Of a DNA stretch of 64,000 bases, positions 36,547-45,910 are shown one piece after another. Positions within the stretch are counted from its first letter, which is position 1. Each line of letters opens with the position of its first letter. This DNA is from VAZQ01 sp963817015 (GTDB lineage: Bacteria > Pseudomonadota > Alphaproteobacteria > Rhizobiales > Xanthobacteraceae). Below the pieces are notes generated by a model. The model worked only from the letters and a program-made list of their open reading frames with translations. It did not search any database and was not told the origin of the DNA. The position numbers were made by a program, and so were the translations under genes. The stretch covers positions 248,001-312,000 of the forward strand of contig CAWFMV010000008.1 of assembly GCA_963817015.1 (NCBI GenBank), in the 5' to 3' direction.

Positions 36547-37736
36547 TAGCGATCGACCTCCCCGAACACGATGTCGAGCGAGCCGAGCATCGCCGAGACG
36601 TCGGCGAGCATGTGGCCCTTGCAGAGGAAATCCATCGCCTGCAGATGCGCGAAGCCCGGCGCGCGGATCTTGCACTTGTAGGGCTTGTTGGTGCCGTCGG
36701 CGACGAGATAGACGCCGAACTCGCCCTTGGGCGCCTCGACCGCGGCATAGACCTCGCCGGCCGGCACGTGGAAGCCTTCGGTGTAGAGCTTGAAGTGATG
36801 GATCAGCGCTTCCATCGAGCGCTTCATCTCGCCGCGTTTCGGCGGCACGATCTTGTTGTCGTCGACCGTGATCGGCCCCTGCCCTTCGGGCGAGCGCAGC
36901 TTCTCGATGCACTGCTTCATGATGCGGGTCGACTGGCGCATCTCTTCCATGCGGATGCAGTAGCGGTCGTAGCAGTCGCCGTTCTTGCCGATCGGAATGT
37001 CGAAGTCGAGTTCGGAGTAGCATTCGTAGGGCTGCGCCTTGCGCAGGTCCCAGGCCGCGCCCGAGCCGCGCACCATCACGCCCGAGAAGCCCCAGGCCCA
37101 GGCGTCCTTGAGGCTGACCACGCCGATATCGACGTTGCGCTGCTTGAAGATGCGGTTGTCGGTGAGCAAGCTTTCAAGATCGTCGCAGACTTTCAGGAAC
37201 GGATCGCAGAAGGCATCGATGTCGTCGATCAGCTGCGGCGGCAGATCCTGGTGCACGCCGCCGATGCGAAAGTAGGCCGCATGCATGCGGCTGCCGGAGG
37301 CGCGCTCGTAGAACACCATGAGCTTCTCGCGCTGCTCGAAGCCCCACAGCGGCGGCGTGAGCGCGCCGACGTCCATCGCCTGCGTGGTGACGTTGAGAAG
37401 GTGCGAGAGCAGCCGGCCGATCTCGCAATAGAGCACGCGGATGAGCTGCGCACGCCTGGGAACCGTGAGCCCGAGAAGCTTTTCCGCCGCCAGGCAGAAG
37501 GCGTGCTCCTGGTTCATCGGCGCGACATAATCGAGCCGGTCGAAATACGGGATCGCCTGCAGATAGGTCTTGTGCTCGATCAGCTTCTCGGTGCCGCGAT
37601 GCAGAAGCCCGATATGCGGATCGACGCGCTCGACGACTTCGCCGTCAAGCTCCAGCACCAGCCGCAGCACGCCATGCGCCGCCGGATGCTGCGGCCCGAA
37701 GTTGATGGTGAAATTGCGCGGCTCCGTCTCGGTCAT
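36546..37736 (-). CDS. nuoD: NADH-quinone oxidoreductase subunit D
   Basis: 49-kDa subunit lining the quinone-reduction site, 396 residues. Conserved motifs: FTINFGPQHPAAHGVLRLVL (beta hairpin reaching the quinone), DPHIGLLHRGTEKLIEHKTY, YVAPMNQEHAFCLAAEKLLG, and the C-terminal RAPGFAHLQAMDFLCKGHML with DIVFGEVDR at the end. The frame is intact. It overlaps nuoC by four bases. Confidence 0.97.
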   Translation of the reverse strand: MTETEPRNFTINFGPQHPAAHGVLRLVLELDGEVVERVDPHIGLLHRGTEKLIEHKTYLQAIPYFDRLDYVAPMNQEHAFCLAAEKLLGLTVPRRAQLIRVLYCEIGRLLSHLLNVTTQAMDVGALTPPLWGFEQREKLMVFYERASGSRMHAAYFRIGGVHQDLPPQLIDDIDAFCDPFLKVCDDLESLLTDNRIFKQRNVDIGVVSLKDAWAWGFSGVMVRGSGAAWDLRKAQPYECYSELDFDIPIGKNGDCYDRYCIRMEEMRQSTRIMKQCIEKLRSPEGQGPITVDDNKIVPPKRGEMKRSMEALIHHFKLYTEGFHVPAGEVYAAVEAPKGEFGVYLVADGTNKPYKCKIRAPGFAHLQAMDFLCKGHMLADVSAMLGSLDIVFGEVDR

Positions 37737-38332
37737 TGCTTCGCCTTCTCGTCGCCCGGCAGCGGATAGTCAGGCCCCTCCCAGGGCGAGAGAAAATCGA
37801 AGTTGCGGAACTCCTGCGCCAGCCGCACCGGCTCGTAGACGACGCGCTTTTCCTCGTCGTCGTAGCGCACCTCGACGAAGCCGGTGAGCGGGAAGTCCTT
37901 GCGCAGCGGATGGCCCTCGAACCCGTAATCGGTGAGCAGGCGACGCATGTCGGGATGGCCGGTGAACGGCACGCCGTAAAGATCGTAGGTCTCGCGCTCG
38001 AACCAGTTGGCGCCGGGAAAGACGTCGATGATGGAGGGAACGGGCGCGCCTTCGGCCGCCTCGAGCTTCACGCGGATGCGGCAGTTCTTCCGCGGCGAGA
38101 GCAGGTGATAGACGACGTCGAAGCGCCGCTCGCGGCTCGGCCAATCGACCGCGGTCACATCGAGAAAGCTCACGAACTGGCAGCGCTCGTCGTCGCGCAG
38201 GAAGCGCATGACCTTGATCAGGTCGCCTGCCGTCGCGGTGATGCTGAGCTCGCCATGAGCGACTTGGTGAGCGGTCACGGCGGTGCCGAGCGCGCTCGCG
38301 ATCGTTTGGCCAAGTTTCTCGAGTTCATCCAT
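37733..38332 (-). CDS. nuoC: NADH-quinone oxidoreductase subunit C
   Basis: 30-kDa subunit of the peripheral arm, 199 residues. The family signature ERETYDLYGVPFTGHPDMRR is present, followed by RLLTDYGFEGHPLRKDFPLT and GFVEVRYDDEEKRVVYEPVR. Separate from nuoD, as is usual in alphaproteobacteria (no CD fusion). The frame is intact; 12 bp separate it from nuoB. Confidence 0.96.
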   Translation of the reverse strand: MDELEKLGQTIASALGTAVTAHQVAHGELSITATAGDLIKVMRFLRDDERCQFVSFLDVTAVDWPSRERRFDVVYHLLSPRKNCRIRVKLEAAEGAPVPSIIDVFPGANWFERETYDLYGVPFTGHPDMRRLLTDYGFEGHPLRKDFPLTGFVEVRYDDEEKRVVYEPVRLAQEFRNFDFLSPWEGPDYPLPGDEKAKQ

Positions 38333-38344
38333 GCTTCCGGGCCT

Positions 38345-38929
38345 TCAGCGCTCGATCGTGCCGGTGCGACGTATCTTCTTCTGCAGCAGCAGCACGCCAT
38401 AGAGCAGCGCTTCCGCGGTCGGCGGGCAGCCGGGCACGTAGATGTCGACCGGCACGATGCGGTCGCAGCCGCGCACAACCGCGTAGGAATAGTGATAGTA
38501 GCCGCCGCCATTGGCGCAGGAGCCCATGGAGATCACATAGCGCGGCTCCGGCATCTGGTCGTAGACCTTGCGCAGCGCGGGCGCCATCTTGTTGGTGAGC
38601 GTGCCGGCGACGATCATCACGTCCGACTGGCGCGGCGAGGCGCGCGGCGCAAAGCCGAAACGCTCGGCGTCGTAGCGCGGCATCGACATCTGCATCATCT
38701 CGACTGCGCAGCAGGCGAGGCCGAAGGTCATCCACATCAGCGAGCCGGTGCGCGCCCAGATGATGAGGTCGGAGGTCGCGGTGACGAGAAAGCCCTTGTC
38801 GGCAAGCTCGTTATTGAGGCCAATGAAATAGGGGTCGTCGGCGCCTATTGGCCGGCCGGTGCGCGGATCGAGTATGCCGCTGGCCGCTGGAGCGACGACC
38901 GCCGCCTCACGTTGCGGCGTCAATCCCAT
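38345..38929 (-). CDS. nuoB: NADH-quinone oxidoreductase subunit B
   Basis: 20-kDa subunit holding cluster N2, the last Fe-S centre before quinone. Ligands lie in FGLACCAVEMMQMSMPRYDA (adjacent Cys pair), SMGSCANGGGYYHYSYAVVR and VDIYVPGCPPTAEALLYGVL. I chose MGLTPQREAAV as start because GGAG sits seven bases upstream and the family starts this way; a frame seven codons longer exists. The start overlaps the nuoA end by 10 bp. 194 residues. Confidence 0.95.
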   Translation of the reverse strand: MGLTPQREAAVVAPAASGILDPRTGRPIGADDPYFIGLNNELADKGFLVTATSDLIIWARTGSLMWMTFGLACCAVEMMQMSMPRYDAERFGFAPRASPRQSDVMIVAGTLTNKMAPALRKVYDQMPEPRYVISMGSCANGGGYYHYSYAVVRGCDRIVPVDIYVPGCPPTAEALLYGVLLLQKKIRRTGTIER

Positions 38930-39285
38930 TCGAGTGCTCCTTTGCGCCACTCATATATGAAGCCGATGGTCAGGACGCCAAGGAAAATCATCATCGACCA
39001 GAAGCCGAGCACACCGACCTCGCCGAACGCGACCGCCCAGGGGAAGAGAAAGCTGACCTCGAGATCGAAGATGATGAACAGGATCGCGACCAGGTAGAAG
39101 CGCACATCGAATGTCATGCGTGCGTCGTCGAACGCATTGAAGCCGCATTCGTAGGCCGACAGCTTTTCGGAGTCGGGCCGCTTGTAGGCCAGCAGGAAGG
39201 GAATGACGAGAAGCGCCAACGCGATACCAGACGCCACCGCGATGAAGACCGCGAGTGGAAGGTAGTCCAGCAAAAGCTCGTTCAT
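38920..39285 (-). CDS. nuoA: NADH-quinone oxidoreductase subunit A
   Basis: First gene of the complex I operon. 121 residues with three helices: LPLAVFIAVASGIALALLVI, FYLVAILFIIFDLEVSFLFP and the C-terminal FWSMMIFLGVLTIGFIYEWR. The conserved loop SEKLSAYECGFNAFDDARMT carries the Cys of the quinone-site loop. The frame is intact, starting MNELLLDYLPLAVF. Confidence 0.96.
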   Translation of the reverse strand: MNELLLDYLPLAVFIAVASGIALALLVIPFLLAYKRPDSEKLSAYECGFNAFDDARMTFDVRFYLVAILFIIFDLEVSFLFPWAVAFGEVGVLGFWSMMIFLGVLTIGFIYEWRKGALEWD

Positions 39286-39590
39286 CGGCCCTCGCTCTCC
39301 GCCGTTCGGAGCCCCGATTGGAAATCCGTCCCTCCCCGGCCGCCGTACAAGGCGCCGCAGGCTTCACGAACGCCCCTGTGACCGTTCAGATTCGTTCCAA
39401 GGACGGGGTTGGGCAGGCTTAGCGCAGCGCACAAAGGGAGGCAAGCCGCCGCCCCGCTTTGATTGTGACCAGATTCCGCGCAATAGGATCGCCTTCGATC
39501 ACAGTAGGCTTGTCCGTCATCGTCGCCTAGAATTCCTTGCGGAACTGCAGGTTAGGGCGCCAGAAGGGCTTGGTGGGAGGGCTTCGCAAC
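39286..39590. other. divergent spacer between nuoA and BKACE gene
   Basis: 305 bp that must hold the promoters of the leftward nuo operon and the rightward BKACE gene. A candidate nuo promoter is listed separately. On plus, GGTGGGAGGG precedes the BKACE start. No reading frame of interest or RNA structure is seen. Confidence 0.6.
39416..39444 (-). promoter_or_regulatory. putative nuo operon promoter
   Basis: Leftward TTGCCT (39439-39444) and TAAGCC (39416-39421) are 17 bp apart, about 130 bp before nuoA. The -35 is good but the -10 is weak, in a region otherwise GC-rich. Pattern match by eye only. Confidence 0.3.
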
Positions 39591-40478
39591 ATGCAACGCA
39601 AGATCATCATTTCGTGTGCGGTCACGGGCTCCGCCGACTCCCCAGGCAAGAATCCTGCGGTGCCGGTCACGCCAGAGCAGATTGCCAAGTCCTCGATCGA
39701 TGCCGCCAAAGCCGGCGCCGCGGTCGTCCATATCCATGTGCGCAATCCGCAGACCACCAAGCCCAGCATGGACGGCGCGCTCTATCGCGAGGTGGTGGAG
39801 CGCATCCGGGCGAGCGGAACGGATGTCCTGATCAACCTGACAACCGGGCCGGGCGCCCGCTTTGAGCACGATCCACAGGACCCGACCAAGGCCAGTCCTG
39901 CCAGCACGCTGCGTGGTCCGGAAGACCGCGTGCGCCACGTGGTCGAGCTTCGCCCGGACATCTGCAGCCTCGACATGGGCAGCCTCAATATGGGCTCCCG
40001 GGTCTTCATCAACACGCCGGCGCACCTGCAGACCATGGCGGTCGCCATCCGTGACATCGGCGTGATGCCGGAGCTCGAGGTGTTCGAAACCGGGCACCTG
40101 CTCCTCGCCAAACGCATGATCGAGACCGGCCACATCAAACCGCCCGGCATGTTCCAGCTTTGTCTCGGCATCTCCTGGGGCCAGCCGGCGACACCGGAGG
40201 CGATGACCTATATGCGCAACCTGCTGCCGCCTGGGTCACCGTGGTTCGCGTTTGGCATCTCGCTCTACCAGTTCCCGATGGTGGCGCAGGCGCTGCTCCT
40301 CGGTGGGCATGTGCGTGTCGGGCTCGAGGACAATCTCTATCTCGAGAAGGGCAAGCTCGCGCCCAGCAACGCTGCGTTGGTGGAGAAGGCCGCGCACATC
40401 ATCGAGGTTTTGGGCGACCAGGTCGCCAGCCCTGCCGAGGCACGGGAGATCCTGGGGCTGCCGCGCACACTCAACTAA
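39591..40478 (+). CDS. beta-keto acid cleavage enzyme (BKACE, DUF849)
   Basis: TIM-barrel Zn enzyme of the 3-keto-5-aminohexanoate cleavage family, condensing a beta-keto acid with acetyl-CoA. It begins MQRKIIISCAVTGSADSPGK; the metal-binding motif is AAVVHIHVRNPQTTKPSMDG, with ELEVFETGHLLLAKRMIETG and GLEDNLYLEKGKLAPSNAAL in the substrate/CoA region. 295 residues. GGGAGGG lies 20 bases upstream; the start is set by the family N-terminus. The true substrate is unknown. It stands alone on plus, divergent from nuo. Confidence 0.9.
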   Translation: MQRKIIISCAVTGSADSPGKNPAVPVTPEQIAKSSIDAAKAGAAVVHIHVRNPQTTKPSMDGALYREVVERIRASGTDVLINLTTGPGARFEHDPQDPTKASPASTLRGPEDRVRHVVELRPDICSLDMGSLNMGSRVFINTPAHLQTMAVAIRDIGVMPELEVFETGHLLLAKRMIETGHIKPPGMFQLCLGISWGQPATPEAMTYMRNLLPPGSPWFAFGISLYQFPMVAQALLLGGHVRVGLEDNLYLEKGKLAPSNAALVEKAAHIIEVLGDQVASPAEAREILGLPRTLN

Positions 40479-40633
40479 CGCTGGTGATCAGCGGCGTTTC
40501 TGGAGCGATATAAACAAAGCGTTAATCCTACCGACGCGTCGCGCGGGCGCTTGTGCTCGCCATCACAGTCTCCTCGGCATTGAGCCACCTACGGTCCGCC
40601 AACAACCACCCAGGTTGGCTGCGGGAGACTGGC

Positions 40634-41380
40634 ATGTCTTTGAGTATCACGACCTATCCGGCGCAGAGCCCAATCTTTCCGGCCCACACCCCAGCTGCCA
40701 TCCCACTGCCGTGGCGCTTTTGGTCGACCCTGGGCTGGACCGTCATTGCGTTTGTGATCATGGCGCGGAGCTGGTCGTTCGTGACAGCCACAAGCGCCTC
40801 ACTGCACCTCGACCCGGCCATTGTCGGCTATCTTGGACCGATCATTCCGTATGCAGGGGTGACAGCTTTCCTGGTGCTGGTGGCACACTGGCGCGGTCCT
40901 TCGGCACGCGCCTATCTGGGCTTGGCGTGGCCTCGCTGGCACCACGTCATCATCAGCGTGGCGATGTTCGTCGCGTTCCGGCTTGGGCTTGAAGCGCTAT
41001 CCTCCTCACCATCCCGAGGCTACTCGTCAGCCGAAAGCATCAGCGCGTACCGCGCGATCTTAGGCGACCCTATTGCGCTCGCTTTCTACTGGATCACTGT
41101 CGTCGTCAAGGCGCCTGTTACGGAAGAGATCATCTTCCGTGGCTTTCTCCAGCGTGGCTGGAGCGAATGCAGCATCGGCACGGGCAGCGCAATCTTCCTG
41201 AGCACCTTGGTCTTCGCTCTGGCGCATACGCAATACGCTCTGCCGAGCATAGCACTGATATTCCTCATCGGGCTTGTGCTCTCCCTTATCCGCTGGTGGA
41301 CCGGATCCATCCTGCTCACCATCCTTCTCCATGCGAGTTGGAATTTCACCAACGTTGTCCAGACAGCGCTTGCGGCCTGA
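40634..41380 (+). CDS. CPBP-family intramembrane metalloprotease (copy 1)
   Basis: Type II CAAX prenyl endopeptidase / Abi-like membrane protease. 248 residues with about seven helices. Motif 1 is TEEIIFRGFLQRGW (Glu-Glu and Arg), motif 2 is STLVFALAHTQYALPS (His) and motif 3 is LLHASWNFTNV (His, Asn). The start MSLSITTYPAQSP follows GGGAG. Paralogue of the next gene, with which it shares PSARAYL.L.WPRWH and EEIIFRGF. Substrates of bacterial CPBP proteins are mostly unknown; roles in bacteriocin self-immunity or membrane-protein processing are known in other bacteria. Confidence 0.9.
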   Translation: MSLSITTYPAQSPIFPAHTPAAIPLPWRFWSTLGWTVIAFVIMARSWSFVTATSASLHLDPAIVGYLGPIIPYAGVTAFLVLVAHWRGPSARAYLGLAWPRWHHVIISVAMFVAFRLGLEALSSSPSRGYSSAESISAYRAILGDPIALAFYWITVVVKAPVTEEIIFRGFLQRGWSECSIGTGSAIFLSTLVFALAHTQYALPSIALIFLIGLVLSLIRWWTGSILLTILLHASWNFTNVVQTALAA

Positions 41381-41487
41381 GTGCTTCGACCTTGTCGCAA
41401 AGTCTGTGACCGCCATCACAGCGTGCCGGCAACAATTGGCGCACATTCCTGCCCACTTACGCCAATCCAGGCCGTGGGAGCCACGCC

Positions 41488-42273
41488 ATGTCTGTGATGA
41501 CAACGTCTGTGATGACGACGACCTATCCAGCTCCAACCGTCGCGCAAGACATAGTCGGAGCCGCGCCGTCACCGCGACATCCATGGCGTTTCTGGTCGAC
41601 GTTCGGCTGGGTCGTGCTTGCAAGCGCTGCGCTTGTGGGAACGGAGCAGGCTGTCCATTACGTGGACAGCCATGTTTCCCTTCAATTTGATAGGTCGCTG
41701 CTGCGCCCCCTCACAACAATCCTATCCATGCTGGCGGCAACGCTCGTGCTCGCGTTCGCTGCTAACTGGCGCGGCCCCTCGGCACGCGCTTATCTCAGTT
41801 TAGTGTGGCCGCGCTGGCATCAGTTCGCAATCGCCCTCTCCGCGTTCGCAGCCCTCTATGTCGCGCTTCTCGGGGCTGAACACTTCTTTCCGCCGAAAGT
41901 CGAGACAATTCCGGAACGGATCGTCCAGTATCGCGCCTTGCTCGATCATCCGGCGCAGCTCGTGCTCTACTGGCTTGTTGCGGCAATCACGGCGCCGATC
42001 TTCGAGGAGATCATCTTCCGTGGCTTTATCCAGCAAGGATGGAGCGAGAGCCGCATCGGCGGCGTCGCCGCGCTCCTCCTGACCACGCTCCTCTTCGTGC
42101 AGGCGCACACCCAATACGATCTGCGTGGCCTGCTGGATGTCTTTGCCATCGGGCTTGCGCTGGGCCTGACACGCTGGTGGAGCGGCTCGACGCTGCTCGC
42201 CATCATGATGCACGCCGGCTGGAACTTCACCAACAACTTCATCATCGCGCTCATGGCCTGGACGAACGGATGA
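41488..42273 (+). CDS. CPBP-family intramembrane metalloprotease (copy 2)
   Basis: Tandem paralogue of the preceding gene, 261 residues. Active-site motifs: FEEIIFRGFIQQGWSES, LLFVQAHTQYDLRG and MMHAGWNFTNNF, all key Glu, Arg, His and Asn residues retained. It shares the lead WRFWSTFGW and NWRGPSARAYLSLVWPRWH with copy 1. The upstream regions are also alike: CGCCATCACAG lies about 77 bp before this start and 76 bp before copy 1, so the duplication included the promoter. The frame is intact. Confidence 0.9.
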   Translation: MSVMTTSVMTTTYPAPTVAQDIVGAAPSPRHPWRFWSTFGWVVLASAALVGTEQAVHYVDSHVSLQFDRSLLRPLTTILSMLAATLVLAFAANWRGPSARAYLSLVWPRWHQFAIALSAFAALYVALLGAEHFFPPKVETIPERIVQYRALLDHPAQLVLYWLVAAITAPIFEEIIFRGFIQQGWSESRIGGVAALLLTTLLFVQAHTQYDLRGLLDVFAIGLALGLTRWWSGSTLLAIMMHAGWNFTNNFIIALMAWTNG

Positions 42274-42326
42274 GCCGCAAGGGGCTCTGGCGCAGGAAGC
42301 GCCGGAGCCAGCTGTCGCGCGAATGA

Positions 42327-43995
42327 TCAGTCGAGCGGCTCGACCTTGACGATCGAGGCGCCGTGATTGCTGCCGACCCAGAAGGTCACCGGCGTGGTCG
42401 AGTTGTCGATCCACACGCGCCGCACGTTGGTGCTCTTCGGCAGCTGATACTCGGTCGCCTGCCCGGTCTTGGGATCAAGCCGCACCACGCGGTCGTTCGC
42501 CATGCCGGCGGTCCACAGCTCGCCGTTCCTGTCCGGGAATCACGTCATAGGGATACGAGAGCGGCGTCGGCATCTCCCATTCGGTGAACTTCTCGGCCTT
42601 GGTGTCGAACATCGCGAGCTTGTTGGCGCGGTACTCGGTGAACCAGAGCCGGTCCTGCGGGTCCATGTAGCCGCGGCGCGGGTTCGAGTTCGGTGTCGGC
42701 GTCTTGTAGAAGCCGAACTTGCCGGTCTTGGCGTCGATGCGGCCGATATATTCCGAGCTGAAGTCCATGAAGAACAGATTGTTCTGCGAGTCGGCCTTGA
42801 TGCCGTAGACGCTGCGATCGGTGCCGCGCGGCAGGTCCTTGAACGGCTCGAAGGTCTCGAACTTCTGCGTGGCGAGCTCCATGCGATGCACGCCCGGAAT
42901 GCCGACGCTGTTCATCCAGACCTTGCCGTCGACATGCGACGACATCGGCATCACCATCGCCTGCTGCGAGGCCGGATTGTTGATCTCCTTCGGCAGCGGG
43001 AACATCGTGAACTTTTCGGTCTTGCGATCGAAGTTCGCGATGCCGCCCTGCAGCATCAGACCGAGCCAGATCTCGCCATCCTTGAGCTGGATATCGAGCA
43101 TGCCGGTCGGATAGTCCGGCTTGAGCATCGGCACCGCATATTCGGTGACCTTGCCGCTCCTGGGATCGAGCTTGCCCAGGAACTGGTGACCGAAATCGGT
43201 GTACCAGGCCATGCCCTGCTCATCGAGGATGACGTCGTGCGGCATCGCGTTCGCGCGCGGCAGGTCGTATTCGGTGATGACGACCTTGGTCGAGCGGCCC
43301 TTGAGACGCGGCAGCGGCTTGAGCGGATACTGCCATTGCGGCGCGCTGCTCAGGTTGATCGACGCAAGGAATTCCGCGCGCGGCCGCAGCCGCTCCCCGT
43401 CCACGACGGTGCGTTCGCGAATTTCCTTGCGCTTCTGCGGCTCGAGACGGCGTCGAGCCAGGCGCGTAGCTCGCCATGCGCTGCAGCACCGCAATCCATT
43501 CATCGGCGTTGTAGCTCGACTTCGCGATCCGCTCGTAGGTGTGGCAGCTGGTGCAGCGGTCCATGAAGTATTTCTGCTGCGGCGTGCCCGGGAAGCTCGC
43601 CATCCATTCGCCGCTGGTGAGCTGGTCGGCGAGGTTGCCAACCTTCTTGAGCTTGATCGCAACCGGGGCGCCGGCTTCGGCAACATCGACCGTCTTCGGG
43701 CCATCGAGCTCGAAGCCGATCGCGCGGATGCTCAGCGTGTACTTGCCGGACTCGAGCTTGCGCGTCCGGGAATGCTGAAGTTGCCGGTCGCGTCGCTGAT
43801 CACCGAAATGGCGATGGTCGAGCCGTCCTTCTTGGCGCTCACCACCACGCCTTCCATGGCGCCTTCCTCGGCGGAGGTGACCTGCCCGGCAAGCTTGCCG
43901 GCGGCTTGCGCAAGTCCGGCCTGCGCGCAGCTCATCGCCAATACGGCCGACGTGACCAGCAACCAATGTTTCATTGCCAAATGCTTCATTGCCAT
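42327..43995 (-). CDS. secreted Vgb-like propeller with carboxypeptidase-regulatory and heme c domains (frame breaks)
   Basis: Multidomain exported protein. The signal region (MAMKHLAMKHWLLVTSAVLA to GLAQAAG) follows GGGAGG. Then a carboxypeptidase-regulatory-like beta-sandwich (KLAGQVTSAEEGAMEGVVVS, DATGNFSIPG), a c-type heme motif in YFMDRCTSCHTYERIAKSSY, and a seven-blade lyase/NHL-like propeller (ITEYDLPRANAMPHDVILDE, MAWYTDFGHQFLGKLDPRSG, DPQDRLWFTEYRANKLAMFD). It ends SNHGASIVKVEPLD. Breaks at ~43762, ~43450 and ~42530. Divergent from the PQQ dehydrogenase next door, so the pair probably shares a periplasmic redox role. Confidence 0.82.
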
Positions 43996-44099
43996 ATGGC
44001 GCCCTCCCAAGAACTTGTGACGTTGCAGCGATGCGTCAAAGCGGCATCTTGCCTGCTGGTCAGCGTAGGCCGCGTGCGATACTGGCACAAGTGTGATGG

Positions 44100-44148
44100 C
44101 CTGAAATCAACCGGAACCTCGGGTTTTCAGCCCGCAGCCGGCGTGGCA
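44100..44148. repeat. degenerate tRNA-Asp-derived repeat (copy A)
   Basis: CCTGAAATCAACCGGAACCT then CGGGTTTTCAGCCCGCAGCC then GGCGTGGCA. It aligns with the copy at 53879-53939 (CTGAAATCCGG..., CAAGCCCGCAGCCTGGCG) and, more distantly, with the 3' half and flank of the real tRNA-Asp at 57419. It lies just before the PQQ gene. Confidence 0.55.
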
Positions 44149-44175
44149 TCATCCCGCCGAACGGAGGAACCGCAC

Positions 44176-45873
44176 ATGTCGAAAACCCCCTCATTTGCCT
44201 CGCTCACGATCGCCTTGCTGCTGGCCGGGACCGCCGGCACCTACGCGGCAGACGTCACCTACGAGCGCCTGCGCAATCCCGAGCCGCAAAACTGGCTCAT
44301 GAACCATCGCGACTTCGGCTCGCAGCGCTTCTCCCCGCTGAACCAGATCACCAAGGCGAACGTGAAGAATCTCAAGCTTGCCTTTGCGGTGCCGCTCGGC
44401 GGCAAGGCCGGCAACGAGTACGTCGAGGCGACACCGCTGGTCGACAACGGCTTCATGTACATCACCGACGTCTGGGGCGTGGTCTACAAGATCGACGTGC
44501 GCCCGGGGAAGCAGGGCCAGGTGCTGTGGAAGATGGATCCCGGCCAGCAGAAGCCCGACCGCAATCGCGGCGTCGCCCTCTGGGGCAATCTGGTGATCTC
44601 CGTCACCGGCTACGACGGCCGCATCATCGCGACCGATGCCGAGACCGGCCAGATCGTCTGGGACAAGCAGCACGGCGATCAACCGGATCTCGAGTTCTCA
44701 GCCGCGCCGCTCGCGCTCAAGGACACGATCGTCATCGGCGCCTCCGGCGGCGACAACGGCGTGCGCAACTGGCTCGCCGGCCTCGATCCCAAGACCGGCG
44801 AACGGCAATGGAAGACCTTCGTTGTCCCCGCCCCGGGCGAGCCGGGCAGCGAGACCTGGAAGGACAAGACCAACGCCTGGCAGACCGGCGGCGGCGCGCT
44901 CTATGTGACCGGCTCCTACGATCCGCAGAGCAACCTCACCTATTGGGGCACCGGCAATCCGGCGCCACGCTATGACTCCTCCAATCGGCCGGGCGACAAT
45001 CTCTTCACCAACAGCTCGGTCGCCTTCGATGCCGCGACCGGCAAGATGCAGTGGTTCTTCCAGCACACCGCCAACGACAACCGCGACTACGACTCCTCCG
45101 GCCCGCAGATCATCATCGACGGCAAGGTCAATAACGAGGATCGCAAGCTTCTCGTCCACGCCAATCGCAACGGCTTCCACTACACATTGGATCGGCAGAG
45201 CGGCCAGTTCCTGAAGGCGACACAATATTCTGAGAAGGTCACCTGGACCAAAGGCATCGATCCCAAGACCGGCAAGCCCGTCGACTACGATCCGCGCAAG
45301 GACGTGCAAAACTTCGCGATCGAATGGAAGGGCGGCGCCGACATCCTGAAGAACGCCTGCCCCGACGTGCACGGCGGCACCAATTTCTGGCCGCCGTCCT
45401 ACAGCCAGAAGACCAAGCTGCTCTACATCACCGGCAATGAAGGCTGCGCTAATATCGTGCCCGACCAGACCGCACATGTGCGCGGCAAGTTCGGCGGTGG
45501 CGGTTATGTTAACGAGGCGCGCATCACCTCAGGGCTGGTTGTCCTTGATCCCGCCTCTGGCGAGGTCAAGCAGCGCAAGGAGCACGCCTATGCGAACCAC
45601 AGCGGCGTGCTGACGACCGCGGGCGGCATCGTGGTGACGGCACTCCTCGACGGCACGATCGTCGCCTATGACGACGAGACGCTGGAGGAGCTCTGGAAGA
45701 TCAATGTCGGCACGGGCTTCGTGGCCCCGCCGATGACCTACGCGGTCGACGGCAAGCAGTACATCGCGATTGCATCGGGCCTCAACCCGGTGGCACGCGC
45801 CAAGCTCGCACGCTCGCCGGAGATGAAGAACCAGAGCAACGCGACCATGCTGTTCGTGTTTGCGTTGAACTAA
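44176..45873 (+). CDS. PQQ-dependent dehydrogenase (intact)
   Basis: Secreted quinoprotein of the methanol/ethanol dehydrogenase superfamily, 565 residues. GGAGG precedes MSKTPSFASLTIALLLAGTA; the signal ends TYAADV. Propeller features: NWLMNHRDFGSQRFSPLNQI, EATPLVDNGFMYITDVWG, GEPGSETWKDKTNAWQTGGG, FQHTANDNRDYDSSGPQIII, DPKTGKPVDYDPRKDVQNFA and MTYAVDGKQYIAIASGLNP. It lacks the adjacent-Cys disulfide typical of methanol dehydrogenases, so the substrate class is open. Its paralogue at 3773-5521 is split by frame breaks. A Bug binding protein follows on the same strand. Confidence 0.92.
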   Translation: MSKTPSFASLTIALLLAGTAGTYAADVTYERLRNPEPQNWLMNHRDFGSQRFSPLNQITKANVKNLKLAFAVPLGGKAGNEYVEATPLVDNGFMYITDVWGVVYKIDVRPGKQGQVLWKMDPGQQKPDRNRGVALWGNLVISVTGYDGRIIATDAETGQIVWDKQHGDQPDLEFSAAPLALKDTIVIGASGGDNGVRNWLAGLDPKTGERQWKTFVVPAPGEPGSETWKDKTNAWQTGGGALYVTGSYDPQSNLTYWGTGNPAPRYDSSNRPGDNLFTNSSVAFDAATGKMQWFFQHTANDNRDYDSSGPQIIIDGKVNNEDRKLLVHANRNGFHYTLDRQSGQFLKATQYSEKVTWTKGIDPKTGKPVDYDPRKDVQNFAIEWKGGADILKNACPDVHGGTNFWPPSYSQKTKLLYITGNEGCANIVPDQTAHVRGKFGGGGYVNEARITSGLVVLDPASGEVKQRKEHAYANHSGVLTTAGGIVVTALLDGTIVAYDDETLEELWKINVGTGFVAPPMTYAVDGKQYIAIASGLNPVARAKLARSPEMKNQSNATMLFVFALN

Positions 45874-45910
45874 GCTCGATGGCTGCCGGATGAGTGATCA
45901 GACTCAGAGC

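Noticed and set aside
39537..39590. Longer start of the BKACE gene (MRNCRLGRQ...)
   Set aside because: The family begins at MQRKIIISCAVTG; the extra 18 residues are basic and lack support.
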